64,000 nucleotides of DNA. Origin: a marine gamma proteobacterium HTCC2080 (lineage in GTDB: Bacteria; Pseudomonadota; Gammaproteobacteria; Pseudomonadales; Halieaceae). Where the stretch lies: contig AAVV01000005.1 of assembly GCA_000169115.1 (NCBI GenBank), forward strand, positions 62,001 to 126,000. Reading direction: 5' to 3'. The notes beneath the pieces were generated by a model. The model did no database searches. It was not told the origin of the DNA and worked only from the letters and a program-made list of their open reading frames with translations. Positions within the stretch are counted from its first letter, which is position 1; each line of letters starts with the position of its first letter. The position numbers were made by a program, and so were the translations under genes. Below, piece by piece: positions 52,165-61,896 of this stretch.

Positions 52165-54581
52165 TAGCTGGCTAACCGGTTGTTGGTAGCATCATAAGCG
52201 GGGTCTTCGAGCACGCGCGCGTCATATCGGGCATCGAGCAGTCCTACCTGAAAGGCCGAACCGGGGGTAGCATGCTCGGGTGATACGTAACCAAACCCCA
52301 GACTTTTTTCAACGGCATAGCCGTAGCCACCCGACGTGGTCACGCCAATGCAGGCGTCGTCGATAAAGATAGGTTCTCCCCCGCGAACGTCAGAGTCTTT
52401 AGCATTGACTTCGAAGTACACCAATTTCAATGTGTTATCGGCTTTTTCTTCTGTCGCGAATTTACCCACAAAGTCGGCTTTCGTACGGCTAAAAAACCGG
52501 GCCATATCGGCTTCGAGAAGGGTGACTTCATTGGTTAATTCGGTGCCCCAGCCTCGGTAGGCCTTCTCCATGCGCAGACTGTTGAGAGCGTATAAGCCAA
52601 AGTCGACCATGCCCTGGTCTTGCCCCGCGCCCCAAACGGCATCGTATAGTGCCGATAAATCTTCCATCTTGGGATGCAATTCCCAGCCCAACTCGCCCAC
52701 ATAATTGATGCGCAAGGCACGTACTTTCATGCCCGAAATTTCAATGTCTTGGCTGCTACGCCACCGAAAATTCTCATTGTCCAGCGGTGCATCAGTGAGT
52801 TTGGCAAGTACATCCCGCGACTTAGGGCCGACCAGCGCGAGCACGCCACGCTCATCGGTTGTGTTGCGAATCGTGACCTGTTCGCCCGATTCGACTTGCT
52901 GCGTGAGGTGGTCGAGATCGCGCATTTCAGCGCTAGCCGCCGAGAGCAAATAGAAGTGCTCGCTGGTAACACGAGTTACAGTTGCTTCACCCAAAATACG
53001 ACCGTTGCGCGACAGAAAGTGTGCCAAAGCAATACCACCATCACGTTTCGGCATTCGATTGGCCAGTACGCGATTGAGAAAACTTTCAGCATCGGCTCCG
53101 CAGATGTCATATTTTGCGAAGCCTGTTAGATCGATAATCCCCACACGTTCCCGCACCGCGAGACACTCTTCTCGCACCACATCAAAGGTGGCATTGCGTC
53201 GGTAACTGTGGTCTTCCTCCCGCCCATTGATCGAGAACCATTTGGGGCGCTCCCAACCAAAGGTTTGCGTATGAATAGCCCCTTTACTTTTTAGCTTGCC
53301 GTATAAGGGGCTGAGTCTGCACTCTCTAGCAGCCTCAAATTCCTCCCCAGGTAGTGGTGTTGCATAGGTTAGTCCGTAGTCTTGGAACCCTTTGGCACGC
53401 ATGAAGTCGCGATCGGCAAAGACGCCAAATCGGCGCGGGTCAAACCCCGTCATATTGATCTCTGAGTCACCATAAACCATCCACTGTGCGAGGTACTTAC
53501 CGCAGCCAGCACCTTGCGCAATGCCAAAGGATGAGCCACAACATAGCCAAAAGTTAGGAATACCTGCTACCGGGCCTAACAGGGGCGGGCCGTCGGGCGA
53601 GTGAGGAATTGCGCCATTCACCACGCGCTTAATCCCAGCATCAAGCATATTCGGCATGCAGTGCATAGCACGTTCTAACCAGGGCATGATTCGGTCAAGG
53701 TCATCGGGGAACAGTTCGCTGTCTGATGACCAAGGTGGCAACCCCGAGGGCCCCCAAGCTTCAGTAATGCCGCTGGACTCGTAGATACCAATTAAGCCGG
53801 ATTTTTGTTCTTGGCGAATGTAAGCCGAGGCGTAGGGGTCGCGCATGACGGGGAACTCTTCATCGCGATCGACAAAATCCTGAATGGCGCCAGTGACAAT
53901 ATAGTGATGTTCCATATTGGCTATGGGGAGATCGGCGCCAACCATCTGTGCGATTTGACGGGCAAAACTGCCAGCGGCGTTAACGATGATTTGCGCCGTG
54001 ACTTTTCCTTTTTCGGTATCGATTTCCCAATCACCTGAGGGGAGGGCGTTGATGTCAAGCACTCGGTTGTGCCGAACGATACGCACCCCGAGGTTAGTGG
54101 CGCCCCGAGCCATTGCGTTGGTGAGGCCCGAGGGATCGGCATGGCCGTCGTCGAGGGTCCAAGCGCCGGCAAGAACGCCATCGATGTCGTAAAACGGGTT
54201 GATTTCTTTGATCTTGGCCGGACTGATAATTTCCATATGGAAACCGACGTTGTCGGCGATACCTTTCATGTAATGGAACCAATCGAGATCGGCTTGCTGA
54301 CGGGCTACTCGGATGCCTCCGGAGGCGTGCCAGCTGACATACTGTCCGGTTTTCTCTTCGAGTGTCGGGTACAAACGATTGCCATAATCATGGATTTTGG
54401 CGAGGTTGTAGTTACTGACCAAGCTGGGGCATTGGCCTGCTGCATGCCAAGTAGAGCCCGAGGTAAGCTCCCCTTTTTCTATCAGCAAAACGTCGGTTTC
54501 GCCTTCCTCGGCCAGATGGTAGGCCAGAGCCACGCCCATGATTCCGCCACCGACAATAACAACCTTGGCTTGTGTTTCCAT
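52164..54581 (-). CDS. Dimethylglycine/sarcosine dehydrogenase-like flavoprotein (DAO-GcvT), copy A
   Basis: An 805-residue paralogue of the next gene, same domain order: FAD fold VVIVGGGIMGVALAYHL, flavin-linking H46 in SGSTWHAAGQ, then a GcvT-like half (YDICGADAESFLNRV, GVLALVGPKSRDVLAKL, YVGELGWELHPKME). The ATG at 54581 follows GGGGGAAAG and is preferred over a TTG 18 bases upstream. Two tandem, coupled copies with diverged sequence suggest successive demethylations (dimethylglycine then sarcosine) or two substrates. The MttB-family methyltransferase just beyond would supply an earlier demethylation step; this pathway order is inference. Confidence 0.9.
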   Translation of the reverse strand: METQAKVVIVGGGIMGVALAYHLAEEGETDVLLIEKGELTSGSTWHAAGQCPSLVSNYNLAKIHDYGNRLYPTLEEKTGQYVSWHASGGIRVARQQADLDWFHYMKGIADNVGFHMEIISPAKIKEINPFYDIDGVLAGAWTLDDGHADPSGLTNAMARGATNLGVRIVRHNRVLDINALPSGDWEIDTEKGKVTAQIIVNAAGSFARQIAQMVGADLPIANMEHHYIVTGAIQDFVDRDEEFPVMRDPYASAYIRQEQKSGLIGIYESSGITEAWGPSGLPPWSSDSELFPDDLDRIMPWLERAMHCMPNMLDAGIKRVVNGAIPHSPDGPPLLGPVAGIPNFWLCCGSSFGIAQGAGCGKYLAQWMVYGDSEINMTGFDPRRFGVFADRDFMRAKGFQDYGLTYATPLPGEEFEAARECRLSPLYGKLKSKGAIHTQTFGWERPKWFSINGREEDHSYRRNATFDVVREECLAVRERVGIIDLTGFAKYDICGADAESFLNRVLANRMPKRDGGIALAHFLSRNGRILGEATVTRVTSEHFYLLSAASAEMRDLDHLTQQVESGEQVTIRNTTDERGVLALVGPKSRDVLAKLTDAPLDNENFRWRSSQDIEISGMKVRALRINYVGELGWELHPKMEDLSALYDAVWGAGQDQGMVDFGLYALNSLRMEKAYRGWGTELTNEVTLLEADMARFFSRTKADFVGKFATEEKADNTLKLVYFEVNAKDSDVRGGEPIFIDDACIGVTTSGGYGYAVEKSLGFGYVSPEHATPGSAFQVGLLDARYDARVLEDPAYDATNNRLAS

Positions 54582-54911
54582 AGCCGTTCTTTCCCCCAAT
54601 TATTCTTGCTGAGGCTACCTTGAATTTGTGGTCAGAGAAAAGCCTTTTAGGCGCATTTAGTGAATCAAATAATAAAAACATATCTCAACGATATCCGCCG
54701 GCTGATCGTGCTTGTATGACGGGTGCTATGCTTGATTAAACATCGCTAAGAAGTCGATGCGGACTCGAATGGGCGATGGCGCTTTGGTGCGCCAATTGTT
54801 GCCTTGGTAGTGCTCAAAAATAGGGGTCGTTCGGTAAAATCTGGCGGTAAGTTTGGCGTAAAAAGTGCAGTGGGTGTTAAACCATTTGTTTAGTTGGTGT
54901 GGGGAGTAGTT
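54582..54911. other. Divergent intergenic region, no gene
   Basis: It separates the dehydrogenase pair from the forward DUF1214 gene and must hold promoters for both. I see no convincing promoter match, small gene or repeat. Confidence 0.5.
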
Positions 54912-56102
54912 GTGAGCAAGTCTCTTTTGATGCTTAGCATTGTTATCGCTTTAGTTGGGGGCTATGTGTTTGGCACTCTCCAAAACCATCGTGCCATTGA
55001 ACTGCCACCCACTGACTGGGCCGAGGGCAGTGAAGCTGCACAGGCGTGGCGAGAATTTTCCGCGAGTCTTGAAGCGGGTGGGGCTTTAGTTGTGGAATCC
55101 GCCCCTGACGTGCAAGCACGCCATGATGGACTGGCTTTCATAGCCGAGTTGGCATCGGCATCCTTAGAGATGAAGTTAACTCGCGGTAGTACAACTCAGC
55201 CGCAGTTTACCGATTGGATGAGCGGCTACCGCAAGTTCCTCGGGGATAGTCCTGATGCGCTTTATCACTCTGCAGAGGTTTCTTCGGAAAACCAGTATGT
55301 GATCAGTGGCCATCGAGGTGATGCTGATTATGTGGGGCTGACACTTTACGGACGCCATATTAACGGCTGGAACCGCGTATCTGCTCATTTGACGCACGAC
55401 GATATTGAGTTTGATACACAAGGCAACTTTAGCGTCTCAGTCAGCGTCATTCGTCCTGAGGGTGCGAGAGGGAATTGGTTGGCTATGGACAAGGATGCTC
55501 ATCTTATTATGGTGCGGCAGTACTTTCATGATCGTGATCAAGCTACCAAGGCAACATTGCAGATTGAAAATCTATCGGCAAAACCAAAAGAGGCGACAGA
55601 GCCTGTGAGTTTGTCGGGCGATTTGCGCCGAGCAGCCGAATTTTTTAACAGCACTTTGCAGGGAACCGTGACCCTAGCAAGAATGGTGTCTCACATGCCG
55701 AATTCAATTGAGCCGCCTCGAGATTACAGTCCAGATTTTGGCGGCGTGTTTTATCCAACCCCCGACAATGAATACCTCGGGGGTTGGTATAAATTGGAGA
55801 AGGATGAGGCACTGATTGTTGAGGGTGCCGTACCCAACGCTGCTTATTGGTCTGTGTCTCTGCAAAATCGATGGCTACAATCGCTAGACTATGAAAAGCA
55901 TCAAACCGCTTTAAATCATCGTCAGATCCAAACTGAAGACGGACAATATACCGTCATTATTTCGTCGCAAAAGCCGCCGTCGGGTAACTGGCTAGATACG
56001 GCCGGTCGTGACGAGGGGTTGCTAGCTATTCGCTACCAGAGGGTTGTAGAAAGTGAGGCGCCTACGGTGCGACTGGTAAAGTTTTCGAATTTTAAATTGT
56101 GA
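54912..56102 (+). CDS. DUF1214-domain envelope protein
   Basis: A 396-residue protein anchored by one N-terminal hydrophobic segment (LLMLSIVIALVGGYVFGTL). The C-terminal half matches DUF1214: YYPTPDNEYLGGWY-type region, ALIVEGAVPNAAYWSVSLQNRWLQSLDY, DGQYTVIISSQKPPSGNWLDTAGRDEGLLAIRYQ. DUF1214 proteins are of unknown function, often periplasmic. The GTG at 54912 has GGGGAG upstream and is preferred to a TTG start 18 bases before. Confidence 0.8.
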   Translation: MSKSLLMLSIVIALVGGYVFGTLQNHRAIELPPTDWAEGSEAAQAWREFSASLEAGGALVVESAPDVQARHDGLAFIAELASASLEMKLTRGSTTQPQFTDWMSGYRKFLGDSPDALYHSAEVSSENQYVISGHRGDADYVGLTLYGRHINGWNRVSAHLTHDDIEFDTQGNFSVSVSVIRPEGARGNWLAMDKDAHLIMVRQYFHDRDQATKATLQIENLSAKPKEATEPVSLSGDLRRAAEFFNSTLQGTVTLARMVSHMPNSIEPPRDYSPDFGGVFYPTPDNEYLGGWYKLEKDEALIVEGAVPNAAYWSVSLQNRWLQSLDYEKHQTALNHRQIQTEDGQYTVIISSQKPPSGNWLDTAGRDEGLLAIRYQRVVESEAPTVRLVKFSNFKL

Positions 56103-56385
56103 CTTAACGTCAATATTTCTGCCGCCAACAGACAAACGCAACGCATTTCAGCCAGCGCACAGTATTGTGCAGTTAACGATTATCCACCTCACCGTCTACC
56201 TACATAACGATTAATGAACTAACTGGCCTATCGACCCTATAATTCGGCTGACTTGCGGGCCAGTAGTCTTTAGGATTTCCAGGCTACTGCCGCAGCGACT
56301 CCTTGGCTGCTGAGGTTAGGCTTTGAGCAATCATTTTTAGCTGGCCAAGTGATATTTTCTGCAAGTCGTCAAACTATGAAGGGCC

Positions 56386-58053
56386 ATGAGAGACCAGGGA
56401 CTTCGGTTATTCACAGCGGCGTTATGTGGTACTCTGCGGCCCCCTTCGGTAGGAGACAAGGACATCACACTACGCGTTTATACAGGCTTGCCTGCATCAG
56501 GAAAGAGCAGTGCAATAATATCGGAGGCGAACCAACGCAAAGCGCTTGGCGACTTGGTTGAGTTGATATTATCGAATGAGCATAAGGAGCTCACTCGCAG
56601 GCACAATGTCCGGGTCGGTGGATTTATGGGTTGTCGCGATAGCAGCTTGGGCATGTTGATTGATCACGTAGTGAATACAGCGGCTGCTCTATCTATTTTA
56701 GCGAAAGCTGCACCCTCCAGTGTTTTGGTGTTCGATGAGGCTCAGTACTTTGATGCGGAGATAGTGCGTGGCTGGTGCGAGGCATCAAAGCGTGGTGTTG
56801 ATATTTTAGTCGGCACACCGTCCGGGGCTCAGCTCACACTTTTAGGCGAGCAAGAGTTCGAACACGTGCACCTGTCGGTCCCCTGTGCCTGCGGAAAGGC
56901 AGCGTCTACTCAGGTTGTCTATGATAGGAATTTAGTCAACCCAACCCACTTTTGCGGTCAATGCTATGAGGAAAAGATGAATCTAGAAATACAACAATTG
57001 CTTGATGTGGTTAAGGCAGCTGAACCTTTCCCTGGTGAGCTACACACCTACCAACCCTTCTACGATATTGATATGTCGGGGTGGAAGTTAGTGCGAAATG
57101 ATTGCCCCAGCCGCATCAGCATAATTTTAGAGGCGGTAAGCCGTTGTGAATCACTTCAGGACAAGTTGGCCCATTCAGTCAATCAGCCCAGTTTCGTCGA
57201 TGTTGGTTGTTGCTCGGGTTTCTTCTCGGATGGTATGGCAGCGCATGGATTTACTGCCGCAGGTGTGGATGTCAGTGCTGACTTTATCGAATGGGCGACG
57301 CGCGTTGCTTATTCAAAAGCGCAGAATATTAGGTATACACAAGAGAACGCGCTTACTTATCTCGAGAAGCTCGAGGAGAGTTTCGATGTCATTAGCACTT
57401 TTGCAACCATTCAATGGGTGATGGCACAGCAAGGCTACGAAGCTGGATTGAAATGTTTTGACGCCATATTCAAAAAGACCGATGAGATCTGTGTTGTTGA
57501 GATGGGCTATACCGAAGAGGACATCTACAAAGACAAGATTTTGGATCGTCCCGTAGAAATAGATAGAAACTGGGTATTAAATCTCATGGAGTCCTCTAAT
57601 TTGTTCGACACCATAGAAGTTCATCCAGCGGGAGAGGCGGGTATATGGCGTGACATTTTTGTGGGCTTTAAGCACAAGCCCTCTTCACCGCAAGTTTTCA
57701 ACGACCTTGAGGTGGCGGGGGTAGCACAAACATCCAGTGCGAGAGGCTATTTTAATGATGGCTGGGTAGGACGCAATCTGGAGGTTGGACTTGTCGCCAC
57801 GCAAGATCTGTCCAGTGTCACTCTAGAAGGATGGCGGCCAGATGATGCAGAGCCGTCTGCTTTAACTGTGACGTTATCGGGTGACACTGTTCATCAACAG
57901 GAGGTCGGTGGTGGGGTGTTTCACCTAGAGATGGCTGTAGCAATCAAAGCGTCAGAGCGACTTCACCTGAAGGTGTCTAGTAGCTGTGTATTTACCCCTG
58001 AGGATGACGCACGACAACTTGGTTTTATTTTAAGACAGCTTGCGTTCTCTTAA
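56386..58053 (+). CDS. Fusion: thymidine-kinase-like P-loop module + SAM methyltransferase + C-terminal beta domain
   Basis: A 555-residue protein with three parts. Residues about 27-200 resemble type II thymidine kinase: P-loop GLPASGKSS (34-42), the diagnostic DEAQ (117-120), and two Cys pairs (CAC 167-169, CGQC 190-193) of the zinc-ribbon type. Residues about 245-430 are a class I methyltransferase (motif I VDVGCCSGFF, then AAGVDVSADFIEWA and FDVISTFATIQWV). The last 110 residues (VTLEGWRPDDAEPSALTVTLSG, RQLGFILRQLAF) resemble a beta domain found in glycan-cluster enzymes. The start has no strong ribosome site and its first 26 residues lack homology. Joint function, perhaps nucleotide or sugar-nucleotide modification, is unknown. 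Confidence 0.75.
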   Translation: MRDQGLRLFTAALCGTLRPPSVGDKDITLRVYTGLPASGKSSAIISEANQRKALGDLVELILSNEHKELTRRHNVRVGGFMGCRDSSLGMLIDHVVNTAAALSILAKAAPSSVLVFDEAQYFDAEIVRGWCEASKRGVDILVGTPSGAQLTLLGEQEFEHVHLSVPCACGKAASTQVVYDRNLVNPTHFCGQCYEEKMNLEIQQLLDVVKAAEPFPGELHTYQPFYDIDMSGWKLVRNDCPSRISIILEAVSRCESLQDKLAHSVNQPSFVDVGCCSGFFSDGMAAHGFTAAGVDVSADFIEWATRVAYSKAQNIRYTQENALTYLEKLEESFDVISTFATIQWVMAQQGYEAGLKCFDAIFKKTDEICVVEMGYTEEDIYKDKILDRPVEIDRNWVLNLMESSNLFDTIEVHPAGEAGIWRDIFVGFKHKPSSPQVFNDLEVAGVAQTSSARGYFNDGWVGRNLEVGLVATQDLSSVTLEGWRPDDAEPSALTVTLSGDTVHQQEVGGGVFHLEMAVAIKASERLHLKVSSSCVFTPEDDARQLGFILRQLAFS

Positions 58054-58414
58054 CAGGCTTAGTCTGGCAGCTAGGGCCGTATGTTAAGAAGCCAATTTTT
58101 TGTTTGCGGACTGGAGAGCTTTTCTTTCTCCGCTATGCAATACAGCAGCCGGGCTCTCGATGTAGTGGGCGAGTCGGAGCCCGGGCAGAGTTTTCGATAC
58201 TTCTCCAGCTAGCACAAGGGGCTTACAGGGCGGGCTCTGTGCCAGAAGCTCGCAGGTGCTTTAGGCGTTGTTCAACGCGAAGTTGCCCTAAGTGTTACAG
58301 CATACTAGCCAGTGTTTTTGTCGGAAAAATTACGGCGCTCATCGGCACTTGGAACGGTGGTATCGAAACTGAATCTGACTGCGAGTTGACAGACAGCGTA
58401 TGGGTTCAGAAATG
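58054..58414. other. Intergenic region, no supported gene
   Basis: It lies between the fusion gene and rhlE, which converge here. A forward 104-codon frame is present, but it has no ribosome site, odd composition (Cys- and Arg-rich) and no recognisable motif. No terminator hairpin is obvious. Confidence 0.5.
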
Positions 58415-59728
58415 TTAGCGGGCTTTGTTATTGCTGCGTCTACGTTTCCATGGATCGGTTGAAGTTGGAGTTCGACGACTATCTCGCTCGCCAGTTTTAT
58501 TACCATCAACGTTGCTGCCAGCATGCCTTTGTGTCGTAGGCTTTTTGGGCTTTTTGGGTTTGGCAGGGGGACGTAGAGCGAGTTCGGGTAGCGGGTTTTC
58601 CGGTTCATAGCCCGCGACGAGCTTTCTTGAAAGTAGCGTCTGGATTAAGCGCTCAATATCTTGTAGTAGTTGGGCTTCATCAGCACTCACGAGTGATATC
58701 GCTTGCCCCGTGGCTCCTGCACGCCCCGTCCGGCCTATGCGATGAACATAATCTTGCGCGACCTCGGGTAAGTCGAGATTTACTACTTGGGGCAGCTGTT
58801 CGATATCAAGGCCCCGGGCTGCGATGTCGGTGGCGACTAAGACGCGTAATTTCCCTGACTTGAATTCGCTAAGCGCTCTGGTGCGTGCACCTTGGCTTTT
58901 ATTGCCATGAATTGCTGCGGCTTGAATGCCTTTCTTATCAAGAAATTCGGCTAGGCGGTTCGCCCCGCGTTTTGTTCGGCTGAAAACAAGCACCTGCTCC
59001 CAATTGTGCTGGTTAATCAGCTCAACCAACAAATGCCGTTTTTGATTTTTATCAACCGGGTGTATCCACTGGGTCACGCTTACTGCCGTGCTATTTCTTG
59101 GTGTTACAGAAATTTCTACCGGGTTGTTTACAATGGTTTTGGCAAGATCGCGAATGTCTTCAGAAAAAGTCGCAGAAAACATCAGGTTTTGTCGTTTGTT
59201 CGGTAAGGCTTTCATTATTCTTCGAATATCGTGGATAAAACCCATGTCGAGCATGCGGTCTGCTTCATCCAAAATGAGAACTTCAAGCTTCTGAAAAGAC
59301 ATGGCATTTTGCTGATACAGGTCTAATAGACGTCCCGGCGTAGCAATTAATATATCGACGCCCTTACGTAGCCGCATCATTTGTGGGTTGATTTTAACGC
59401 CGCCAAAAACCACCGCAGAACGAAGATTCAAGTATTTTCCGTAGATGTCGACACTTTCCGCGACTTGAGCCGCTAACTCTCGCGTTGGCGTTAAAACAAG
59501 TGCTCGCACTTGGTTTGCTTTTGCGGGCTGTCCCTTCGATAGTCCGTGTAGCAACGGTAGGGTGAAACCCGCGGTTTTGCCGGTACCGGTTTGGGCTGCG
59601 GCCATGACGTCACGGCCCTCCAGCACCGCAGGGATAGCCTGCGCCTGTATGGGAGACGGCGTGGTGTAGCCTTCGTCGGCAACCGCTTTAAGTAGTGATT
59701 CAGATAAACCTAGGGTAGAAAAACTCAT
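58415..59728 (-). CDS. rhlE: DEAD-box RNA helicase RhlE
   Basis: A 437-residue ATP-dependent RNA helicase. The Q motif is [17 protein letters not shown]. Motif I is AAQTGTGKT, motif II DEAD in [14 protein letters not shown], motif III SAT, motif [14 protein letters not shown] and motif [14 protein letters not shown]. The C-terminal 60 residues are basic with Pro/Lys repeats and a Thr/Arg-rich end ([14 protein letters not shown]), typical of RhlE tails. It remodels ribosome and mRNA structures. Confidence 0.95.
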   Translation of the reverse strand: MSFSTLGLSESLLKAVADEGYTTPSPIQAQAIPAVLEGRDVMAAAQTGTGKTAGFTLPLLHGLSKGQPAKANQVRALVLTPTRELAAQVAESVDIYGKYLNLRSAVVFGGVKINPQMMRLRKGVDILIATPGRLLDLYQQNAMSFQKLEVLILDEADRMLDMGFIHDIRRIMKALPNKRQNLMFSATFSEDIRDLAKTIVNNPVEISVTPRNSTAVSVTQWIHPVDKNQKRHLLVELINQHNWEQVLVFSRTKRGANRLAEFLDKKGIQAAAIHGNKSQGARTRALSEFKSGKLRVLVATDIAARGLDIEQLPQVVNLDLPEVAQDYVHRIGRTGRAGATGQAISLVSADEAQLLQDIERLIQTLLSRKLVAGYEPENPLPELALRPPAKPKKPKKPTTQRHAGSNVDGNKTGERDSRRTPTSTDPWKRRRSNNKAR

Positions 59729-60120
59729 AATGTCTCTTTTTATCAGTGGGGCTCAAACCAAGGGTGTGATGCGCTAGACATTTCGCAACGTGCTGATGCA
59801 CTAGCATTACAAACTCATGAGAAGGGCATGTTATTTGTGCGGAATTCCAAGGATGCTTTTTTTGACTACCGCCTTTTATGTGCTTGAAATATGCAAAATA
59901 AAAGTCGCTGCTCAAATGCCTCTGGATTGTTCAAGAAGGTCGTGATGCTGGCTTGCCCGCCCGAGCCTCATTATATGTCAAATAGTCGACTAGCCGTGGC
60001 ATGACCGCAATTTATTCCGTGTAAAAAGCCGGATCCGGTCGCCTTGTAAGGCTACAGCGAGTGGTTCTTTGACGTTTGACGTGGTGTAAGTCCGGCTATG
60101 CCCATAGCTTATTCCGGCTC
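59729..60120. other. Intergenic region upstream of rhlE, no gene
   Basis: The reverse frames crossing it are antisense or leader sequence without ribosome sites. A short self-complementary CCGGATCCGG lies near 60030 with a run of A on its forward-strand left side. It could be a weak terminator for the reverse-strand aminopropyltransferase operon ending at 60121. Confidence 0.4.
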
Positions 60121-61896
60121 TCACCAAGGATCTCGTACGTGCCAGATATTTCCTGATGGCAGTGTTGGTCTAAAGATCGAGTTGATCTTATCTGGATCTG
60201 TAGGAGCCAGCGACGGAATTAGATTACGTAGAGTCAGATACAAACGGGTATCGTTAATCACGTGGAGCTTCACGCGAGGATCTTGATAAATGGGCCTATC
60301 GGGCCAATTATCGCGCGCGGTGATAAAACCTAGTCGCATTGAAGCAGCGTGGCTAGCCAATAATCTTCGGGCTTTTTCCTCTTCGTACCCAGAAGCCAGT
60401 AAAAACTCATAGGCGGCTTCGTTAATGGTTTCAATTTTTGATATGTAAGGCGTGACAAATTTGTAGCCTGCCGCGGCAAGGGTGCTGGTATAGATCTCCC
60501 GCCTTTCTTTATTATGCCTTAAGCCAGGAGAATCAAGTGCGATGAAGCCATCGCTCGTCAACCGTTGACGAACGAAATGATAGAACTCTCGGCTATATAG
60601 CTTAGATAGGTTGTAATCTCTGGGGTCCGGAAAATCTAGGTAAATAGCGTCAAATTGTTCGCTGCTGTTGCGGATGAAACGATAGGCATCATCAAAGTGC
60701 CTTGTAATTCGCGGGTCACTTAATGCCCCCTCATTCATTGCTAACAGGACTGGGTGGGTAGTCGCTTGTTCAATAAGTTCACGATCAAGGTCGACATGTA
60801 CGATGGTTTTAATGTCTGAATATTTTACTAACTCGCGGAGCAGCAATCCGTCGCCACCACCCATCACCAAAACATGACGGGGCACTGCACCATTTGTCAT
60901 GATCGGAATATGCGCAAAAAACTCGTGGTAGTACTCTTCGTAGTTAGAGGCCAGCTGGAAGTCGCCGTTTAAGAACAGAGAATAATTTTTGGGCTGCTGT
61001 GGATTATCTACGAACTTGCTGGAATAGAAATCATCGACGGGGCTTGGCCCGGAGCCGTTTTTGTCGTGGACCAGATCAATTCTTTGGTAGGGGGATCGAA
61101 CGCGAAACACATCCTCTGTGTTATCCATGGAAGCAAAAAGCTGCTTGAAGTCCTCTGACTGATCCCAGTAAAAATAATAGAGTTTGGTAAAGTAGCGGTC
61201 GAGAGATGGCGCGAGGCTTAATCCTAGACCCAACATAATTACCAGTGACCCACTGACGATGAATCCAAACGAAGATCGGTGGAGTTTTGGCAGAAAAAAA
61301 TACAAAGCTAGAATCGCCAGAAAAACATTCAGAGTGGCGGCGATCAGCCCGATAGCAACTAAACTGAGCTTTGGTAACAGGATTAACGGAAATGCCAAGC
61401 CACCTAGCAAGGATCCCGTATAGTCTGACGCCAGTACCCGATTCGTCAGGCGCCTTTTGTCCTTGGCAGTATTGGCAAGATCGATCAATACAGGGAGTTC
61501 AAATCCGGTCAAGATACCAATGGTCGTTATTGAGAGGAATCCAGTACCAAAGAACAAGACCTCTCCTAAAAAGGTAAGTCCATAGAGCTCAAGTAATAAG
61601 GCCCCCGTATGGCTAAAGTGCAAAAGAGGCACGGCGATGGCGCCGGCGGCACTTAGCGCAATTTCGACCTTGAAAAATCTTGCCCAAAGGTTGTCGGTGG
61701 GGTGTTGATCGTGCAGCAGTGCCCCCAGCCCCATTCCAGCGAGGTATAAGCCTACGGTCACGCTGTACCAAGTTACTGTATTGGCCGCGAATGTGGCTAG
61801 AGCCTGAGCGATTAATAGCTCGTAGAGAAGACTGCAGGCCGCCAGAATAAGTGTGGCGGCATAAATCATGCGCGGAGATCCTGTCAGATTACTCAT
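60121..61896 (-). CDS. Membrane-fused spermidine-synthase-like aminopropyltransferase
   Basis: A 591-residue protein: seven or so transmembrane helices (residues 1-230; TLILAACSLLYELLIAQALATFAANTV, GLYLAGMGLGALL, FELPVLIDLANT) and a cytoplasmic aminopropyltransferase domain from about 250. HVLVMGGGDGLLLREL, VHVDLDRELIEQA, DPRITRHFDDAYRFI and AIYLDFPDPRDYNLSKLYSREFYHFV are the spermidine-synthase motifs, with the catalytic Asp in YLD. It would transfer aminopropyl groups from decarboxylated SAM, made by the adjacent SpeD. Its start overlaps the speD stop by 8 bases. Membrane-tethered synthases of this kind are little characterised. Confidence 0.82.
   Translation of the reverse strand: MSNLTGSPRMIYAATLILAACSLLYELLIAQALATFAANTVTWYSVTVGLYLAGMGLGALLHDQHPTDNLWARFFKVEIALSAAGAIAVPLLHFSHTGALLLELYGLTFLGEVLFFGTGFLSITTIGILTGFELPVLIDLANTAKDKRRLTNRVLASDYTGSLLGGLAFPLILLPKLSLVAIGLIAATLNVFLAILALYFFLPKLHRSSFGFIVSGSLVIMLGLGLSLAPSLDRYFTKLYYFYWDQSEDFKQLFASMDNTEDVFRVRSPYQRIDLVHDKNGSGPSPVDDFYSSKFVDNPQQPKNYSLFLNGDFQLASNYEEYYHEFFAHIPIMTNGAVPRHVLVMGGGDGLLLRELVKYSDIKTIVHVDLDRELIEQATTHPVLLAMNEGALSDPRITRHFDDAYRFIRNSSEQFDAIYLDFPDPRDYNLSKLYSREFYHFVRQRLTSDGFIALDSPGLRHNKERREIYTSTLAAAGYKFVTPYISKIETINEAAYEFLLASGYEEEKARRLLASHAASMRLGFITARDNWPDRPIYQDPRVKLHVINDTRLYLTLRNLIPSLAPTDPDKINSIFRPTLPSGNIWHVRDPW

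Noticed and set aside
58104-58418. Forward 104-codon frame between the fusion gene and rhlE
   Set aside because: No ribosome site, Cys/Arg-rich atypical composition, no motif, and it runs into the end of rhlE on the other strand.
59700-59915. Reverse 71-codon frame upstream of rhlE
   Set aside because: It overlaps the rhlE start in another frame and lacks a ribosome site; it is best read as leader sequence.
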